The position numbers and the translations under genes are program-made. Below the pieces are notes generated by a model that was given only the letters and a program-made list of their open reading frames with translations, was not told where the DNA came from and did no database searches. From the NCBI GenBank assembly GCA_910585525.1, contig CAJUFR010000015.1, positions 1 through 37,775 on the forward strand: 37,775 nucleotides of DNA, written 5' to 3'. Position 1 is the first letter of the stretch. The number at the start of each line of letters is the position of its first letter. Source of the DNA: an uncultured Angelakisella sp. Its GTDB lineage: Bacteria; Bacillota; Clostridia; Oscillospirales; Ruminococcaceae. Shown here piece after piece: positions 1 through 7,625 of this stretch.

Positions 1-66
1 CTATACCGACATATAAGAACTTCTAAAGAGATAATCTAAATTCACCATAAATTTTGTCAGAAAGAT

Positions 67-840
67 TTGGATAATTGGGAATCAGTTGATGGTGAAACAG
101 ATAAATTCGGAAGAAACAGCAATTTTTTGTTTTACAAACCTGATCCGGATTACACTATATATTTCATTTGTGAAAATGAAGAATCTGATGAATCTGCGAT
201 ATTAGCAAAAGATGTTAACGACATCACGGTTGGAATACAATCCTATTATTTGTTTACATTCTGCAATGTATGTTATCACTCGGATTATTCCTGCCAAAGC
301 AAAGTAATTCTATATTACAAAGATATTCCACTGTTCTCAACTGTGATAGAAAGCATAGACGAAGGACGAACCAATGTAGTGCCGCCAGAGACATGTATGA
401 TAGACCCACATTATATTCTGGATAGTTTCCAGTACCTTATGTTTGAATTTGTGTTTAGACATTGGTGCGGAAACTATTCTTCAGAAGCAAGAGAAATGTT
501 TCTGCGTGTGATACCTGTGTATAGGAATGATGGAGAACATACGCAATTTAGAGAACATATTAAGGGCAACGGTGTACCGACTTACATGCCTGGACAGAAA
601 AATGAAAAAATGCAAGGAGAGGCACTGGAACGCCGTCAAAAAACAGAAATTGGTATTTACGAGAGATACGATGATCCCTCCACACGAGAAACCATTACAC
701 AAATAGTAAGGCATACACCTGGATTGGTAATTAACTTTGCAAATCCTAAAAATGAAATATTCCAGGAGATAACGGAAAAACTTCGGATGGGGAAGATGAT
801 GGTCGATTGGTTAAATGATTGGCGAAATATTAAAGATTAA
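67..840 (+). CDS. hypothetical protein, AT-rich, possibly 5'-truncated
   Basis: An open frame of 257 codons that I do not recognise. It begins with TTG and has no convincing ribosome binding site. The same frame is closed by a TAA at 37-39, so either TTG is the real start or the 5' part is lost or frameshifted near the window edge. The product looks soluble: no signal peptide or membrane segment, several cysteines in the first half, and a charged second half. Base composition is much more AT-rich than the core genes from 3.4 kb onward. It lies convergent to a replication-initiator-like gene and probably belongs to the same mobile or plasmid-like segment. No function can be assigned. Confidence 0.55.
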   Translation: MDNWESVDGETDKFGRNSNFLFYKPDPDYTIYFICENEESDESAILAKDVNDITVGIQSYYLFTFCNVCYHSDYSCQSKVILYYKDIPLFSTVIESIDEGRTNVVPPETCMIDPHYILDSFQYLMFEFVFRHWCGNYSSEAREMFLRVIPVYRNDGEHTQFREHIKGNGVPTYMPGQKNEKMQGEALERRQKTEIGIYERYDDPSTRETITQIVRHTPGLVINFANPKNEIFQEITEKLRMGKMMVDWLNDWRNIKD

Positions 841-875
841 AATATTGATAATTTACAATCCAAGATACTGTTTAG

Positions 876-2036
876 CTATAAATTCTTTATTGATGCACTT
901 ACATATCCCTGTACATTCTGAATTTCTTTCCAACGGGTCAACAGTCTGCATATCATTTCCAAAAGGGCTGGACTGCCTAGCTTTTCCAAGAACCTTTCCC
1001 GCTCCTGTTCACGGCGCAGTTTAACAGTAGCTTGGCTGACGATTTCCCCCAAAACCGCCTCCATTGTCCGCTGGTACCACCGTTCCTCCTCCTGAGAAGA
1101 AAAGCCATGCAGCGTATCCCGCAGCATATCCCCCCATGCCTGCACTTCGACTTGCAGTTGGTCAAAGCGGATAATTTCTTTCACCATCTCTGGCGTAAAG
1201 GTTAAATCCGACTGATGATTATACTCCTGTTCGTTCTCCAAAGAACTGTTACTTATAACCCTGTTTTTTATATTTGCTTGTCCGAAATTTCGGTGTTCCA
1301 ATTTTTCGGATACCGGTTTTTCGGACATCGTTTTTTCGGACATGGCAGGGCGGTCTGGAGGGAGTTTTCCACCGTGTATCGGTTTTTCGGACATTGTTTC
1401 CCGCAGTACCTCCTCATGGAGATGATAGACGCAGTAATCGAATCGTCCGTCCGCCTTCCTCTGTTCCACACTGAGGTACCCCTGATCGATCAGCTGATTG
1501 AAGTGCCGGTAATAGGTTTCAACAGAACCGATCCGTAGCTCCCGCATAATGGTAGATCTGCGGGGAAAGGCAGTTGTTCCGGCTCCGGCGAAAGAGGCAA
1601 AGTAGGCGTAGATGGCCTTGGCCTGGGGTGTCAGCTGTGGGTCCAGCATCACCAGCTTGGGGATGGTCCCAAAGCCATGGGCAGCGGCATTCTCAAACAC
1701 CAGCATATCATTGCCTGGCTCTTGCTCCGCTCTTGGGGCTTCCGCATAGGTCGGTATCCTTTGAAGAATGGTGTAGATATTCCCCGTCCCTGTTCGCTCT
1801 TTGGAGATATACTGTTCCTCTACCAGAAGTTTTAGGTGCTTGGTGAAAGTATCCTTATTGATTTGCAGGTCGTGAAGGATCTTCTCCCGCTTGGGGAAGG
1901 CCTGGCAGCCGCAGCCAGCATAGGCGCAGAAATAAGCATAAATGGTTTTGGCAAGGAGCGGTAGGCTCCTATCCCGCATGACCGATTTGTAGATTTTTCC
2001 ATATCCTTTTGAGTCAATATCCACTAAACTACTCAT
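876..2036 (-). CDS. replication-initiator-like protein with two winged-helix domains
   Basis: A 386-aa protein. I chose the ATG at 2036 because GGAGGTG lies a few bases upstream; an in-frame ATG 15 bases earlier overlaps that site. Two similar modules follow each other. Each starts with a segment like YGKIYKSVM or FGTIPKLVM, then an 'AKTIYAYF/AKAIYAYF' helix, a 'AFP(K/R)R' turn and a recognition-helix region, at about residues 10-95 and 120-205. This is the winged-helix arrangement of RepA-like initiators and HTH proteins of Firmicute plasmids and integrative elements. A linker rich in MSEK repeats (about 215-250) precedes a charged C-terminal domain ending in a DUF6017-like tail. Role inferred: DNA binding and replication or regulation of the element. 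It is convergent with the AT-rich hypothetical gene. Confidence 0.7.
   Translation of the reverse strand: MSSLVDIDSKGYGKIYKSVMRDRSLPLLAKTIYAYFCAYAGCGCQAFPKREKILHDLQINKDTFTKHLKLLVEEQYISKERTGTGNIYTILQRIPTYAEAPRAEQEPGNDMLVFENAAAHGFGTIPKLVMLDPQLTPQAKAIYAYFASFAGAGTTAFPRRSTIMRELRIGSVETYYRHFNQLIDQGYLSVEQRKADGRFDYCVYHLHEEVLRETMSEKPIHGGKLPPDRPAMSEKTMSEKPVSEKLEHRNFGQANIKNRVISNSSLENEQEYNHQSDLTFTPEMVKEIIRFDQLQVEVQAWGDMLRDTLHGFSSQEEERWYQRTMEAVLGEIVSQATVKLRREQERERFLEKLGSPALLEMICRLLTRWKEIQNVQGYVSASIKNL
1279..1393. repeat. iteron-like TTTTTCGGACA cluster inside the initiator gene
   Basis: TTTTTCGGA(C/T)A occurs at 1302-1312, 1317-1327, 1332-1342 and 1383-1393. The first three copies have a 15-bp period. An inverted copy, TGTCCGAA, is at 1279-1286 and forms part of the 12-bp palindrome CCGAAATTTCGG. 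In the coding frame the repeats encode the MSEKP/VSEK linker between the initiator's domains. Direct repeats inside an initiator gene are a known origin design in pAD1/pCF10-type plasmids (RepA/PrgW). The origin role here is inference. Confidence 0.55.
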
Positions 2037-2063
2037 CTTTTCACCTCCCATTCAGTTTACAGA

Positions 2064-2102
2064 AAAAGACACTCCGGTATCAAAATACTTGGAGTGTCTT
2101 TT
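2064..2102. terminator. terminator-like hairpin upstream of the initiator gene
   Basis: A perfect 12-bp inverted repeat, AAAAGACACTCC / GGAGTGTCTTTT, with an inner GTAT/ATAC pair and T tracts on both strands. On the minus strand it lies just upstream of the initiator start. It may be a leader attenuator, or the terminator of a gene displaced by the adjacent IS200 insertion. Confidence 0.55.
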
Positions 2103-2133
2103 CCTTCTCATGTTCAAAATTTGCAGAATAAAT

Positions 2134-2178
2134 ATCCCCTGGCAAAGCCGGGGGTATTTCATATGCGGGCAAAGCCCT
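2134..2178 (+). repeat. left copy of 45-bp inverted repeat (IS200 element end)
   Basis: It matches the reverse complement of 3178-3222 at 44 of 45 positions by eye. The outer part folds into a hairpin with GGC/GCC core, AAA loop and C/G runs; the inner part ends GGGCAAAGCCCT. Confidence 0.8.
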
Positions 2179-2420
2179 CTGTTGCTAGCGCACGCGTCAC
2201 GTCGCGTTGGTACGACCTGTCACTTGCGAAAGAATTCCTCCCTCGACTGCAAAAGAGTTAGAATCCTTTTCTTTTTTAAAGAGTTTTCTTATTCCCTTCA
2301 CTGTTATTTCTATACTACTACATTTTCTCTTACGCTTTCTATGTGTTTTTCCCTTTCTTTGTTTTTTTTCGATTCCTGATTCTATTTTACAATTCCGTAC
2401 TTCCATGGTAAACTATAAAT

Positions 2421-2676
2421 TGTCATTCACTTTTGAATGTCCTCCTTTTGTTTTTGTGCAGTTGCCTAGACCGCACCTCGATCATCTAAACAAAAGGAGT
2501 TTTTCTCTCTACGTTATCGGCATAAGCCTTTTTTGGAACCACTCGCCTAGCGAGTGGTTCAAAAAAGCCTAAGGCGATGAGGATGACAAAAAAACTCCTT
2601 TTGTTATAATGGAAGTGCGGTCTGCCAACTGCACAGAAATAACAAAAGGAGGACATTCAAATGAGTTTGAATGACA
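2421..2676 (+). promoter_or_regulatory. long hairpin sequestering the tnpA ribosome binding site
   Basis: The left arm (2421-2545) is an extended imperfect complement of the right arm (2551-2676), with loop CCTAG. The apex is a perfect 10-bp stem, GAACCACTCG / CGAGTGGTTC. At the base, the arm around 2434-2452 pairs perfectly over about 20 bp with the segment that includes AAAGGAGG of tnpA (2643-2658), so the RBS would be double-stranded in any transcript entering from outside. IS200 of enteric bacteria is known to hide its tnpA RBS in a leader stem-loop; this one is far longer. Confidence 0.8.
2583..2610 (+). promoter_or_regulatory. probable tnpA promoter inside the right hairpin arm
   Basis: -35 ATGACA (2583-2588), 16-bp spacer and extended -10 TGTTATAAT (TATAAT at 2605-2610). 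A transcript starting near 2617 would lack the left hairpin arm and therefore have a free ribosome binding site. Confidence 0.6.
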
Positions 2677-3122
2677 TTCATAGCTTATCACATACAAAGT
2701 GGAATTGCAAATACCACATAGTGTTTGCACCGAAGTATCGGAGGAAGGTATTCTATCAGGAAAAACGAGCGGAGGTGGGAAAGATATTACGACAGTTGTG
2801 CGAGTGGAAAGGGGTGCATATCATAGAAGCAGAAGTGTGCCCAGACCACATCCATATGCTGGTAGAAATACCGCCAAAGATGTTGGTATCCAGTTTCATG
2901 GGATACCTGAAGGGAAAGAGCAGCACAATGCTGTATGAAAAGTTTGGAGAACTGAAGTAGAAGTATCGAAGCAGAGAATTTTGGTGCAGGGGATACTATG
3001 TAGATACAGCGGGGAAAAATGCAGGAAGGATAGCAGAGTATATCAAGAATCAGCTGCAAGAAGATCAGCTGGGCGAACAATTGACAATCCAGCCTGGTAG
3101 CCCGTTCACGGGCAGCAAGTAG
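2661..3122 (+). pseudogene. tnpA: IS200-type transposase TnpA with one in-frame stop
   Basis: Y1 HUH transposase that acts on single-stranded element ends. Translation from ATG 2661 (RBS AAAGGAGG) gives 99 residues, then TAG at 2958-2960; the same frame continues to 3119 and stops at 3120-3122, for 153 residues in all, the usual size of the family. Visible landmarks are the start region SLSHTKWNCKYHIVFAPKYR, the HUH motif in CPDHIHMLVEIPP (about residues 72-84), and after the stop codon the catalytic tyrosine helix in RIAEYIKNQLQ. The stop replaces what is usually a Y or K codon in FGxLKYKY, so a single base change explains it. The truncated form lacks the catalytic tyrosine and should be inactive unless the stop is suppressed. 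Confidence 0.9.
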
Positions 3123-3177
3123 CTGTCTTACGCAATTGGCAGACCGTATTACGCATTTATGCGTCAGCGAGGAACAA

Positions 3178-3222
3178 AGGGCTTTGCCCGCATATGAAAT
3201 ACCCCCGGCTTTGCCGGGGGAT
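3178..3222 (-). repeat. right copy of 45-bp inverted repeat (IS200 element end)
   Basis: Reverse-complement partner of 2134-2178. It contains the perfect hairpin CCCCCGGC-TTT-GCCGGGGG at 3203-3221. Confidence 0.8.
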
Positions 3223-3230
3223 CTTTATTA

Positions 3231-3265
3231 TACAAAAAGAAGAGGACCTCTTTTAAGATCCTCTT
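3231..3265 (-). terminator. rho-independent terminator, probably for lysS
   Basis: On the minus strand AAGAGGA / TCCTCTT forms a 7-bp stem followed by CTTTTTG. It lies about 130 bases after the lysS stop codon and just before the IS200 end. Confidence 0.55.
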
Positions 3266-3298
3266 CCAAATCTAGTGAGTGTTTCCGTTTTCCGATTT

Positions 3299-3343
3299 TT
3301 GGCGCAAACATTGATTGGCGTACGGTTGGCGTAAATTGGCGTA
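3299..3343. repeat. four phased direct repeats TTGGCG(C/T)A
   Basis: Copies start at 3299, 3315, 3326 and 3336. The last three are spaced 11 and 10 bp, so they face the same side of the helix. They lie between the accessory segment and the 3' end of lysS. Possible integrase arm sites or a regulator array; no core att duplication can be seen within the window. Confidence 0.45.
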
Positions 3344-3396
3344 AGTTTTGGTTTTACCGCTGTTGAGAAACCCGCTTGTTATGCAGATTTTCGCCT

Positions 3397-4989
3397 TTAC
3401 TGGGCGTTAATCGGCTTCATCGTCGGGAACAACAAAACATCCCGGATCGAAGCGCTGTCGGTCAGCAGCATCACCAGCCGGTCCACCCCGAAGCCCAGGC
3501 CGCCGATGGGGGGCATGCCGTACTCCATGGCGGTGATGTAGTCCTCGTCCACCTCCGCCTTGGTCCCCGGCTCCTGGGCGCGCTTGGCGGCCACCTGGCG
3601 CTCGAACCGCTGCCGCTGGTCGATGGGGTCGTTGAGTTCCGAAAAGGCGTTGCCCATCTCCCGGGCGCAGATGAAATACTCGAACCGCTCGGTAAAGGCG
3701 GGGTCCTCCGGCTTGCGCTTGGCCAGGGGGCTGTTCTCCACCGGGTAGTCGTAGATGATGGTGGGCTGTACCAGCTTCTCCTCCACGTAGGCGTCGAAGA
3801 ACTCGGCCAGTACCGTCCCCTTGGTGGCGTTTTCCGGCACCTCCACCTGGTGCTCCTTGGCGCAGGCCCGGGCGGCGGCGTCATCGGCCCAGTCGTGGTA
3901 GTCCACCCCGGCGTACTTCTTCACCGATTCCACCATGGTCAGCCGCTCCCAGCGGCCCATGTCGATCTCGGTGCCCTGGTAGGTGATCTTGGTGCTGCCG
4001 CAGACCTTCTGGGCCAGCATGGTGTTCATCTCCTCCACCAGGTCCATCATCCCCTTGTAGTCGGTGTAGGCCTGGTACAGTTCCACGGTGGTGAACTCCG
4101 GGTTGTGCTTGGTGTCCATCCCCTCGTTGCGGAAGATGCGCCCCACCTCGTACACCCGGTCCATGCCCCCCACCACCAGGCGCTTCAGGTACAGTTCCGT
4201 CTCGATGCGCAGGTACATCTCCATGTCCAGGGTGTTGTGGTGGGTGATAAAGGGCCGGGCGGCGGCGCCGATCTCGCAGGGGGTGAGGACCGGGGTATCC
4301 ACCTCCAAAAAGCCCTTTTCGTCCAGGTATCTCCGTATCTCGCTGAGGATGCGGGACCGCTTGTAGAAGGTGCTCTTCACCCCGGGGTTGACGATCAGGT
4401 CCACATACCGCTGGCGGTACCGGGTGTCCACGTCCTTGAGGCCGCTCCACTTGTCCGGCAGGGGCAGCAGCGCCTTGGCCAGCAGCACGATCTCCTGGGC
4501 CCGGACCGATATCTCCCCCATCTTGGTGCGGAACACCTCCCCGGTGACCCCCACGATGTCCCCGATGTCGAACTTCTTGTAGGCGGCGTAAGCCTCCTCC
4601 CCGATGATGTCCTTGCGGACATACAGCTGGATGCGGCCGGAACTGTCCTGGAGGTCGGCGAAGCCCACCTTGCCCATCCCCCGCTTGGTCATGATGCGCC
4701 CGGCGATGGCGACACGGGGGCCGGGGGCCTCCTGATCCTCCGTCTGGGGGTGGGCGGCGAAGTCCGCCTTGGCCCGGGCGGCCAGAGTGGTCACCGGGTA
4801 TTTGGTGATGGTAAAGGGGTCGTGTCCCTCCGCCTGGAGGTCACTGAGTTTTTCCCGGCGCACCCGCACCTGCTCGGTGTACACCTCCTGGCTCAGCTGC
4901 TGGGCGGCCTCCTCGGCACGGCCGGCGGCCTTCTCCACCGCGGTGTCCAGCCGCTCCTTGACATTCTCCAGCCTTTCTTCCAGATCCAT
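3397..4989 (-). CDS. lysS: lysyl-tRNA synthetase, class II
   Basis: Charges tRNA-Lys with lysine in the cytoplasm. The 530-aa product has an N-terminal charged, probably coiled-coil extension (about 1-50) and the OB-fold anticodon-binding domain (about 90-180, VAIAGRIMTKRGMGK). The class II catalytic core follows, with motif 1 around FLEVDTPVLTP (228-237), motif 2 in GRIFRNEGMDTKHNPEFT (283-300) and motif 3 in GGLGFGVDRLVMLL (496-509). Start ATG 4989 is preceded by AAGGAGGAA. It is about 30 residues longer than typical LysRS because of the extension. It marks the first core gene after the accessory left edge and is transcribed toward it. Confidence 0.97.
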   Translation of the reverse strand: MDLEERLENVKERLDTAVEKAAGRAEEAAQQLSQEVYTEQVRVRREKLSDLQAEGHDPFTITKYPVTTLAARAKADFAAHPQTEDQEAPGPRVAIAGRIMTKRGMGKVGFADLQDSSGRIQLYVRKDIIGEEAYAAYKKFDIGDIVGVTGEVFRTKMGEISVRAQEIVLLAKALLPLPDKWSGLKDVDTRYRQRYVDLIVNPGVKSTFYKRSRILSEIRRYLDEKGFLEVDTPVLTPCEIGAAARPFITHHNTLDMEMYLRIETELYLKRLVVGGMDRVYEVGRIFRNEGMDTKHNPEFTTVELYQAYTDYKGMMDLVEEMNTMLAQKVCGSTKITYQGTEIDMGRWERLTMVESVKKYAGVDYHDWADDAAARACAKEHQVEVPENATKGTVLAEFFDAYVEEKLVQPTIIYDYPVENSPLAKRKPEDPAFTERFEYFICAREMGNAFSELNDPIDQRQRFERQVAAKRAQEPGTKAEVDEDYITAMEYGMPPIGGLGFGVDRLVMLLTDSASIRDVLLFPTMKPINAQ

Positions 4990-5073
4990 TTATCCCATTC
5001 CTCCTTGCAGAAACTCGTTTTTTGACCCTCTCATTATAGCAAAAAATCCGGTTTTGTAAAGGATAAAGCCAGC

Positions 5074-7437
5074 CTATCCCCCAAAAACCTCCCGGGCGAT
5101 ATCCACCGATGCCTTGGCGTCCCGGGCGTACCAGTCCGCCCCGATCCCTCGGGCGTAGCCAGGGGTGAGCACCGCTCCCCCCACCATCACCCGGCAGGGC
5201 AGCTTCTCCCGGCGCAGCAGGGCGATGGTGGCCTCCATGCTCCCCAGGGTGGTGGTCATCAGGGCGGAGAGCCCCACCAGGGGGGCGCCGCTCTGCCGGA
5301 CCGCCTCCACCACCGCCTGGGGGGGCACGTCCTTGCCCAGGTCCAGGACGGTGTAGCCGTAGTTTTCCAGCAGTATCTTGACGATATTCTTGCCGATGTC
5401 GTGGATATCCCCCTGGACGGTGGCCAGGACGATGGTCCCCTTGCTCACCGTCCCCTGGCTCTCCGCCGCCAGCCGGGCCTTGATGACCTCAAAGGCGGCC
5501 TGGGCGGCCCCAGCGCACTGGATCAGCTGGGGGAGGAAGATATCCCCCTTCTCAAAGGCCATCCCCGCCCGGTCCAGGGGCGGGATGAGTTTCCGGTCCA
5601 CGATATCCATGGGGGCGGTGGTCTCCAGCAGACCCCGGGTGAGGGCTGCGGCCTCCGCCTTAAGGCCGTGCTCCACGGCGTAGTCCAGTTCCACCCCGGC
5701 GGGGGCGGCAGCAGGGGAGGGGGCGGTAGTCTTGCCGTAAGCAGCCACAAAGGCCCGGGCGTCCCGGTCCGCCCCGGAGAGAAGGTCCCAGGCCCGCACC
5801 GCCCCCATCATGGCGGCGGCGTTGGGGTTGAGGATGGGCAGCGTCAGCCCCGCCCCCAGGGCCAGGGTGAGGAAAGCGGGGTTGACCATCTCCCGTCCCG
5901 GCAGACCGAAGGAGATGTTGCTCACCCCCAGCACGGTGGGGCAGCCCAACTCCTGCCGCACCATCCGTACCGCCCGGAGCGTTTCCAGGGCAGCGTCCTG
6001 CTGGGCGCTGACGGTGAGGGTGAGACAGTCGATGCAGACGTCCTCCCGGGGGATGCCGTAGGAGAGGGCGGCCTCCAGGATGGTCCGGGCGATGGCCAGC
6101 CGCTCCCCGGCGGTGGCGGGGATGCCCCGGTGGTCCAGGGTGAGGCCCACCACAGCGGCGCCGTACTTCTTCACCAGGGGCAGCACCGCCTCCAGCGTCT
6201 CCCGGTCGCCGTTCACCGAGTTGACGATGGCCTTGCCGTGGCAGACCCGCAGGGCGGCTTCCAGCACGGCGGGGCTGGAGGAATCCAGCTGCAACGGCAG
6301 TTCCACCACCCCCTGGAGGGCCCGGACCACCGTCACCATCGTCTCCTTTTCGTCCACCTCCGGCAGGCCAACGTTGACGTCCAGGATATCCGCCCCCGCC
6401 GCCGCCTGCTCCAGCCCCTGGGCCAGGACGTAGTCCAGGTCGTGGTTTTTCAGCGCCTCTTTGAACCGCTTCTTGCCGGTGGGGTTGATCCGCTCCCCGA
6501 TGACCCGCACCCGGTCCAGGGTGACCACCCGGCTGGCGCTGCACACCGCCGGGGGAACAGCGGGCCGTTCCCGGCGGAAGGGAACCGCCTCCAGGGCTTT
6601 TTTCAGAGCGGCGATGTAGTCCGGGCCGGTGCCGCAGCACCCCCCCAGCAGCTGTACCCCCAGCCCCGCCAGTTCCGCCATGGCGGCGGCGAACTCCTCC
6701 GGGCCGATGTCGTACCGGTCGGTCCCCGGCTCCGGCAGCCCGGCGTTGGGCTTCATCACCAGGGGCAGGGCGGTCCAGCGGCGCAGTTCCTCCGCCAGGG
6801 GGACCAGCTCCCGGGGCCCCAGGGAACAGTTGATGCCGATGGCGTCCGCCCCCAGCCCGGTGAGGGTGAGGGCCATAGCCGCCACCGAGCAGCCGGTAAA
6901 GGTCCGGCCGCCCCCCTCGAAGGTCATGGTGCAGAGGACCGGGAGACTGGAATTCTCCTTGGCCGCCAGCAGGGCGGCACGGGCCTCGGCCAGGTCGGTC
7001 ATCGTCTCGATGGCGATGAGGCCGGCTCCCGCCTCCGCCCCGGCCCGGACCTGGAGGGCAAAGGCGTCGTAGGCGTCCTGGAAGCTGAGGGTGCCGGTGG
7101 GCTCCAGCAGCTGCCCCAGGGGGCCGATATCCAGCGCCACCAGGGCGTCCTCCCCGGCTGCCCTTTTGGCCAGGGCCACCCCGGCCTTGATGAGTTCCCG
7201 GGGGCTGTGGCCGCAGCCGTGGGCCTTGTAGGGGTTGGCCCCGAAGGTGTTGGCGTACACCACCCGGGCCCCGGCGTCGATGTACCGCCGGTGGATCTCC
7301 ACCAGCCAGTCGGGCCGGGAGAGGTTCAGCGTCTCCGGCAGGACGCCCGGGGGCATCCCCTTCCCCTGGAGCATGGTGCCCATGGCGCCATCCAGGAGGA
7401 TGTAGTCTTGGTTCTTCAGCAGGGTGAGAAAGTCCAT
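5074..7437 (-). CDS. metH: cobalamin-dependent methionine synthase lacking the activation domain
   Basis: Transfers the methyl group of methyltetrahydrofolate through cobalamin to homocysteine. I chose ATG 7437 because GGAGG sits 6 bases upstream; an upstream in-frame ATG at 7488 has no such site and lies in the repeat. The 787-aa product has a homocysteine methyltransferase barrel (1-300) with zinc cysteines C204 and C267-C268 (GGCCGTG), and a pterin-binding barrel (about 305-570, RVIGERINPTGKKRFKEAL). The cobalamin cap (about 585-665) and Rossmann domain (666-787) follow, with the B12 histidine motif GDIHDIG (676-682). It ends there: the C-terminal SAM-binding reactivation domain of E. coli MetH is absent and is supplied by the separate gene just upstream. 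A MITE-like repeat separates the two. Confidence 0.96.
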   Translation of the reverse strand: MDFLTLLKNQDYILLDGAMGTMLQGKGMPPGVLPETLNLSRPDWLVEIHRRYIDAGARVVYANTFGANPYKAHGCGHSPRELIKAGVALAKRAAGEDALVALDIGPLGQLLEPTGTLSFQDAYDAFALQVRAGAEAGAGLIAIETMTDLAEARAALLAAKENSSLPVLCTMTFEGGGRTFTGCSVAAMALTLTGLGADAIGINCSLGPRELVPLAEELRRWTALPLVMKPNAGLPEPGTDRYDIGPEEFAAAMAELAGLGVQLLGGCCGTGPDYIAALKKALEAVPFRRERPAVPPAVCSASRVVTLDRVRVIGERINPTGKKRFKEALKNHDLDYVLAQGLEQAAAGADILDVNVGLPEVDEKETMVTVVRALQGVVELPLQLDSSSPAVLEAALRVCHGKAIVNSVNGDRETLEAVLPLVKKYGAAVVGLTLDHRGIPATAGERLAIARTILEAALSYGIPREDVCIDCLTLTVSAQQDAALETLRAVRMVRQELGCPTVLGVSNISFGLPGREMVNPAFLTLALGAGLTLPILNPNAAAMMGAVRAWDLLSGADRDARAFVAAYGKTTAPSPAAAPAGVELDYAVEHGLKAEAAALTRGLLETTAPMDIVDRKLIPPLDRAGMAFEKGDIFLPQLIQCAGAAQAAFEVIKARLAAESQGTVSKGTIVLATVQGDIHDIGKNIVKILLENYGYTVLDLGKDVPPQAVVEAVRQSGAPLVGLSALMTTTLGSMEATIALLRREKLPCRVMVGGAVLTPGYARGIGADWYARDAKASVDIAREVFGG

Positions 7438-7464
7438 TTGTTGCCTCCAGATGGTGAATTTGTC

Positions 7465-7625
7465 AGAACCTGTTTCGTATCCAGACACGCGGCGGATGGC
7501 AAGGGATTTTTCCGTCAGGCGCAGACAAATTTATCTGCAATACTGTATGTATTGCAAAAAATATGGCAAAGCATGGCGGAAATAGGCCCGCCAGTCGGCC
7601 TGCGGATTGATGCTGAACAGGTTCT
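7465..7625. repeat. MITE-like long palindromic repeat, copy A
   Basis: A 161-bp palindrome with ends AGAACCTGTTT / AACAGGTTCT and central hairpin GCAATAC-TGTAT-GTATTGC. Both arms align by eye with the arms of the 163-bp element at 25315-25477, sharing AGARCCTRTTC, a TTTTTCCG(C/T)C block and AATAC at the centre. No transposase gene. It lies between the activation gene and metH, and its edge overlaps the TGA stop of the activation gene. It probably derives from a non-autonomous palindromic element spread through the genome. Confidence 0.75.

Larger units (their letters stand above)
2134..3222 (+). mobile_element. IS200/IS605-family insertion sequence (IS200 type, defective)
   Basis: The element carries a single Y1 (HUH) transposase gene and no tnpB. 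Unusually long outer inverted repeats of 45 bp lie at 2134-2178 and 3178-3222, and each contains a GC-rich hairpin, as expected for IS200/IS605 ends read as single strands. The left part (2179-2420, pyrimidine-rich, no gene seen) is followed by the long hairpin over the tnpA start. The exact cleavage sites cannot be set from this window, so the ends given are those of the inverted repeats. The element is probably immobile by itself because tnpA has a nonsense codon. Confidence 0.8.

Noticed and set aside
3376..5025. A 549-codon open frame opposite lysS
   Set aside because: Shadow frame rich in H, G, L, V and P. The lysS frame carries all class II synthetase motifs; GC-rich DNA gives long empty frames. 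The same applies to the long frames opposite metH (5401-7749) and the PBP gene (32647-35241).
7438..7488. Upstream metH start at 7488
   Set aside because: The extra 17 residues lie in the palindromic repeat and have no ribosome binding site; ATG 7437 has GGAGG at proper distance.
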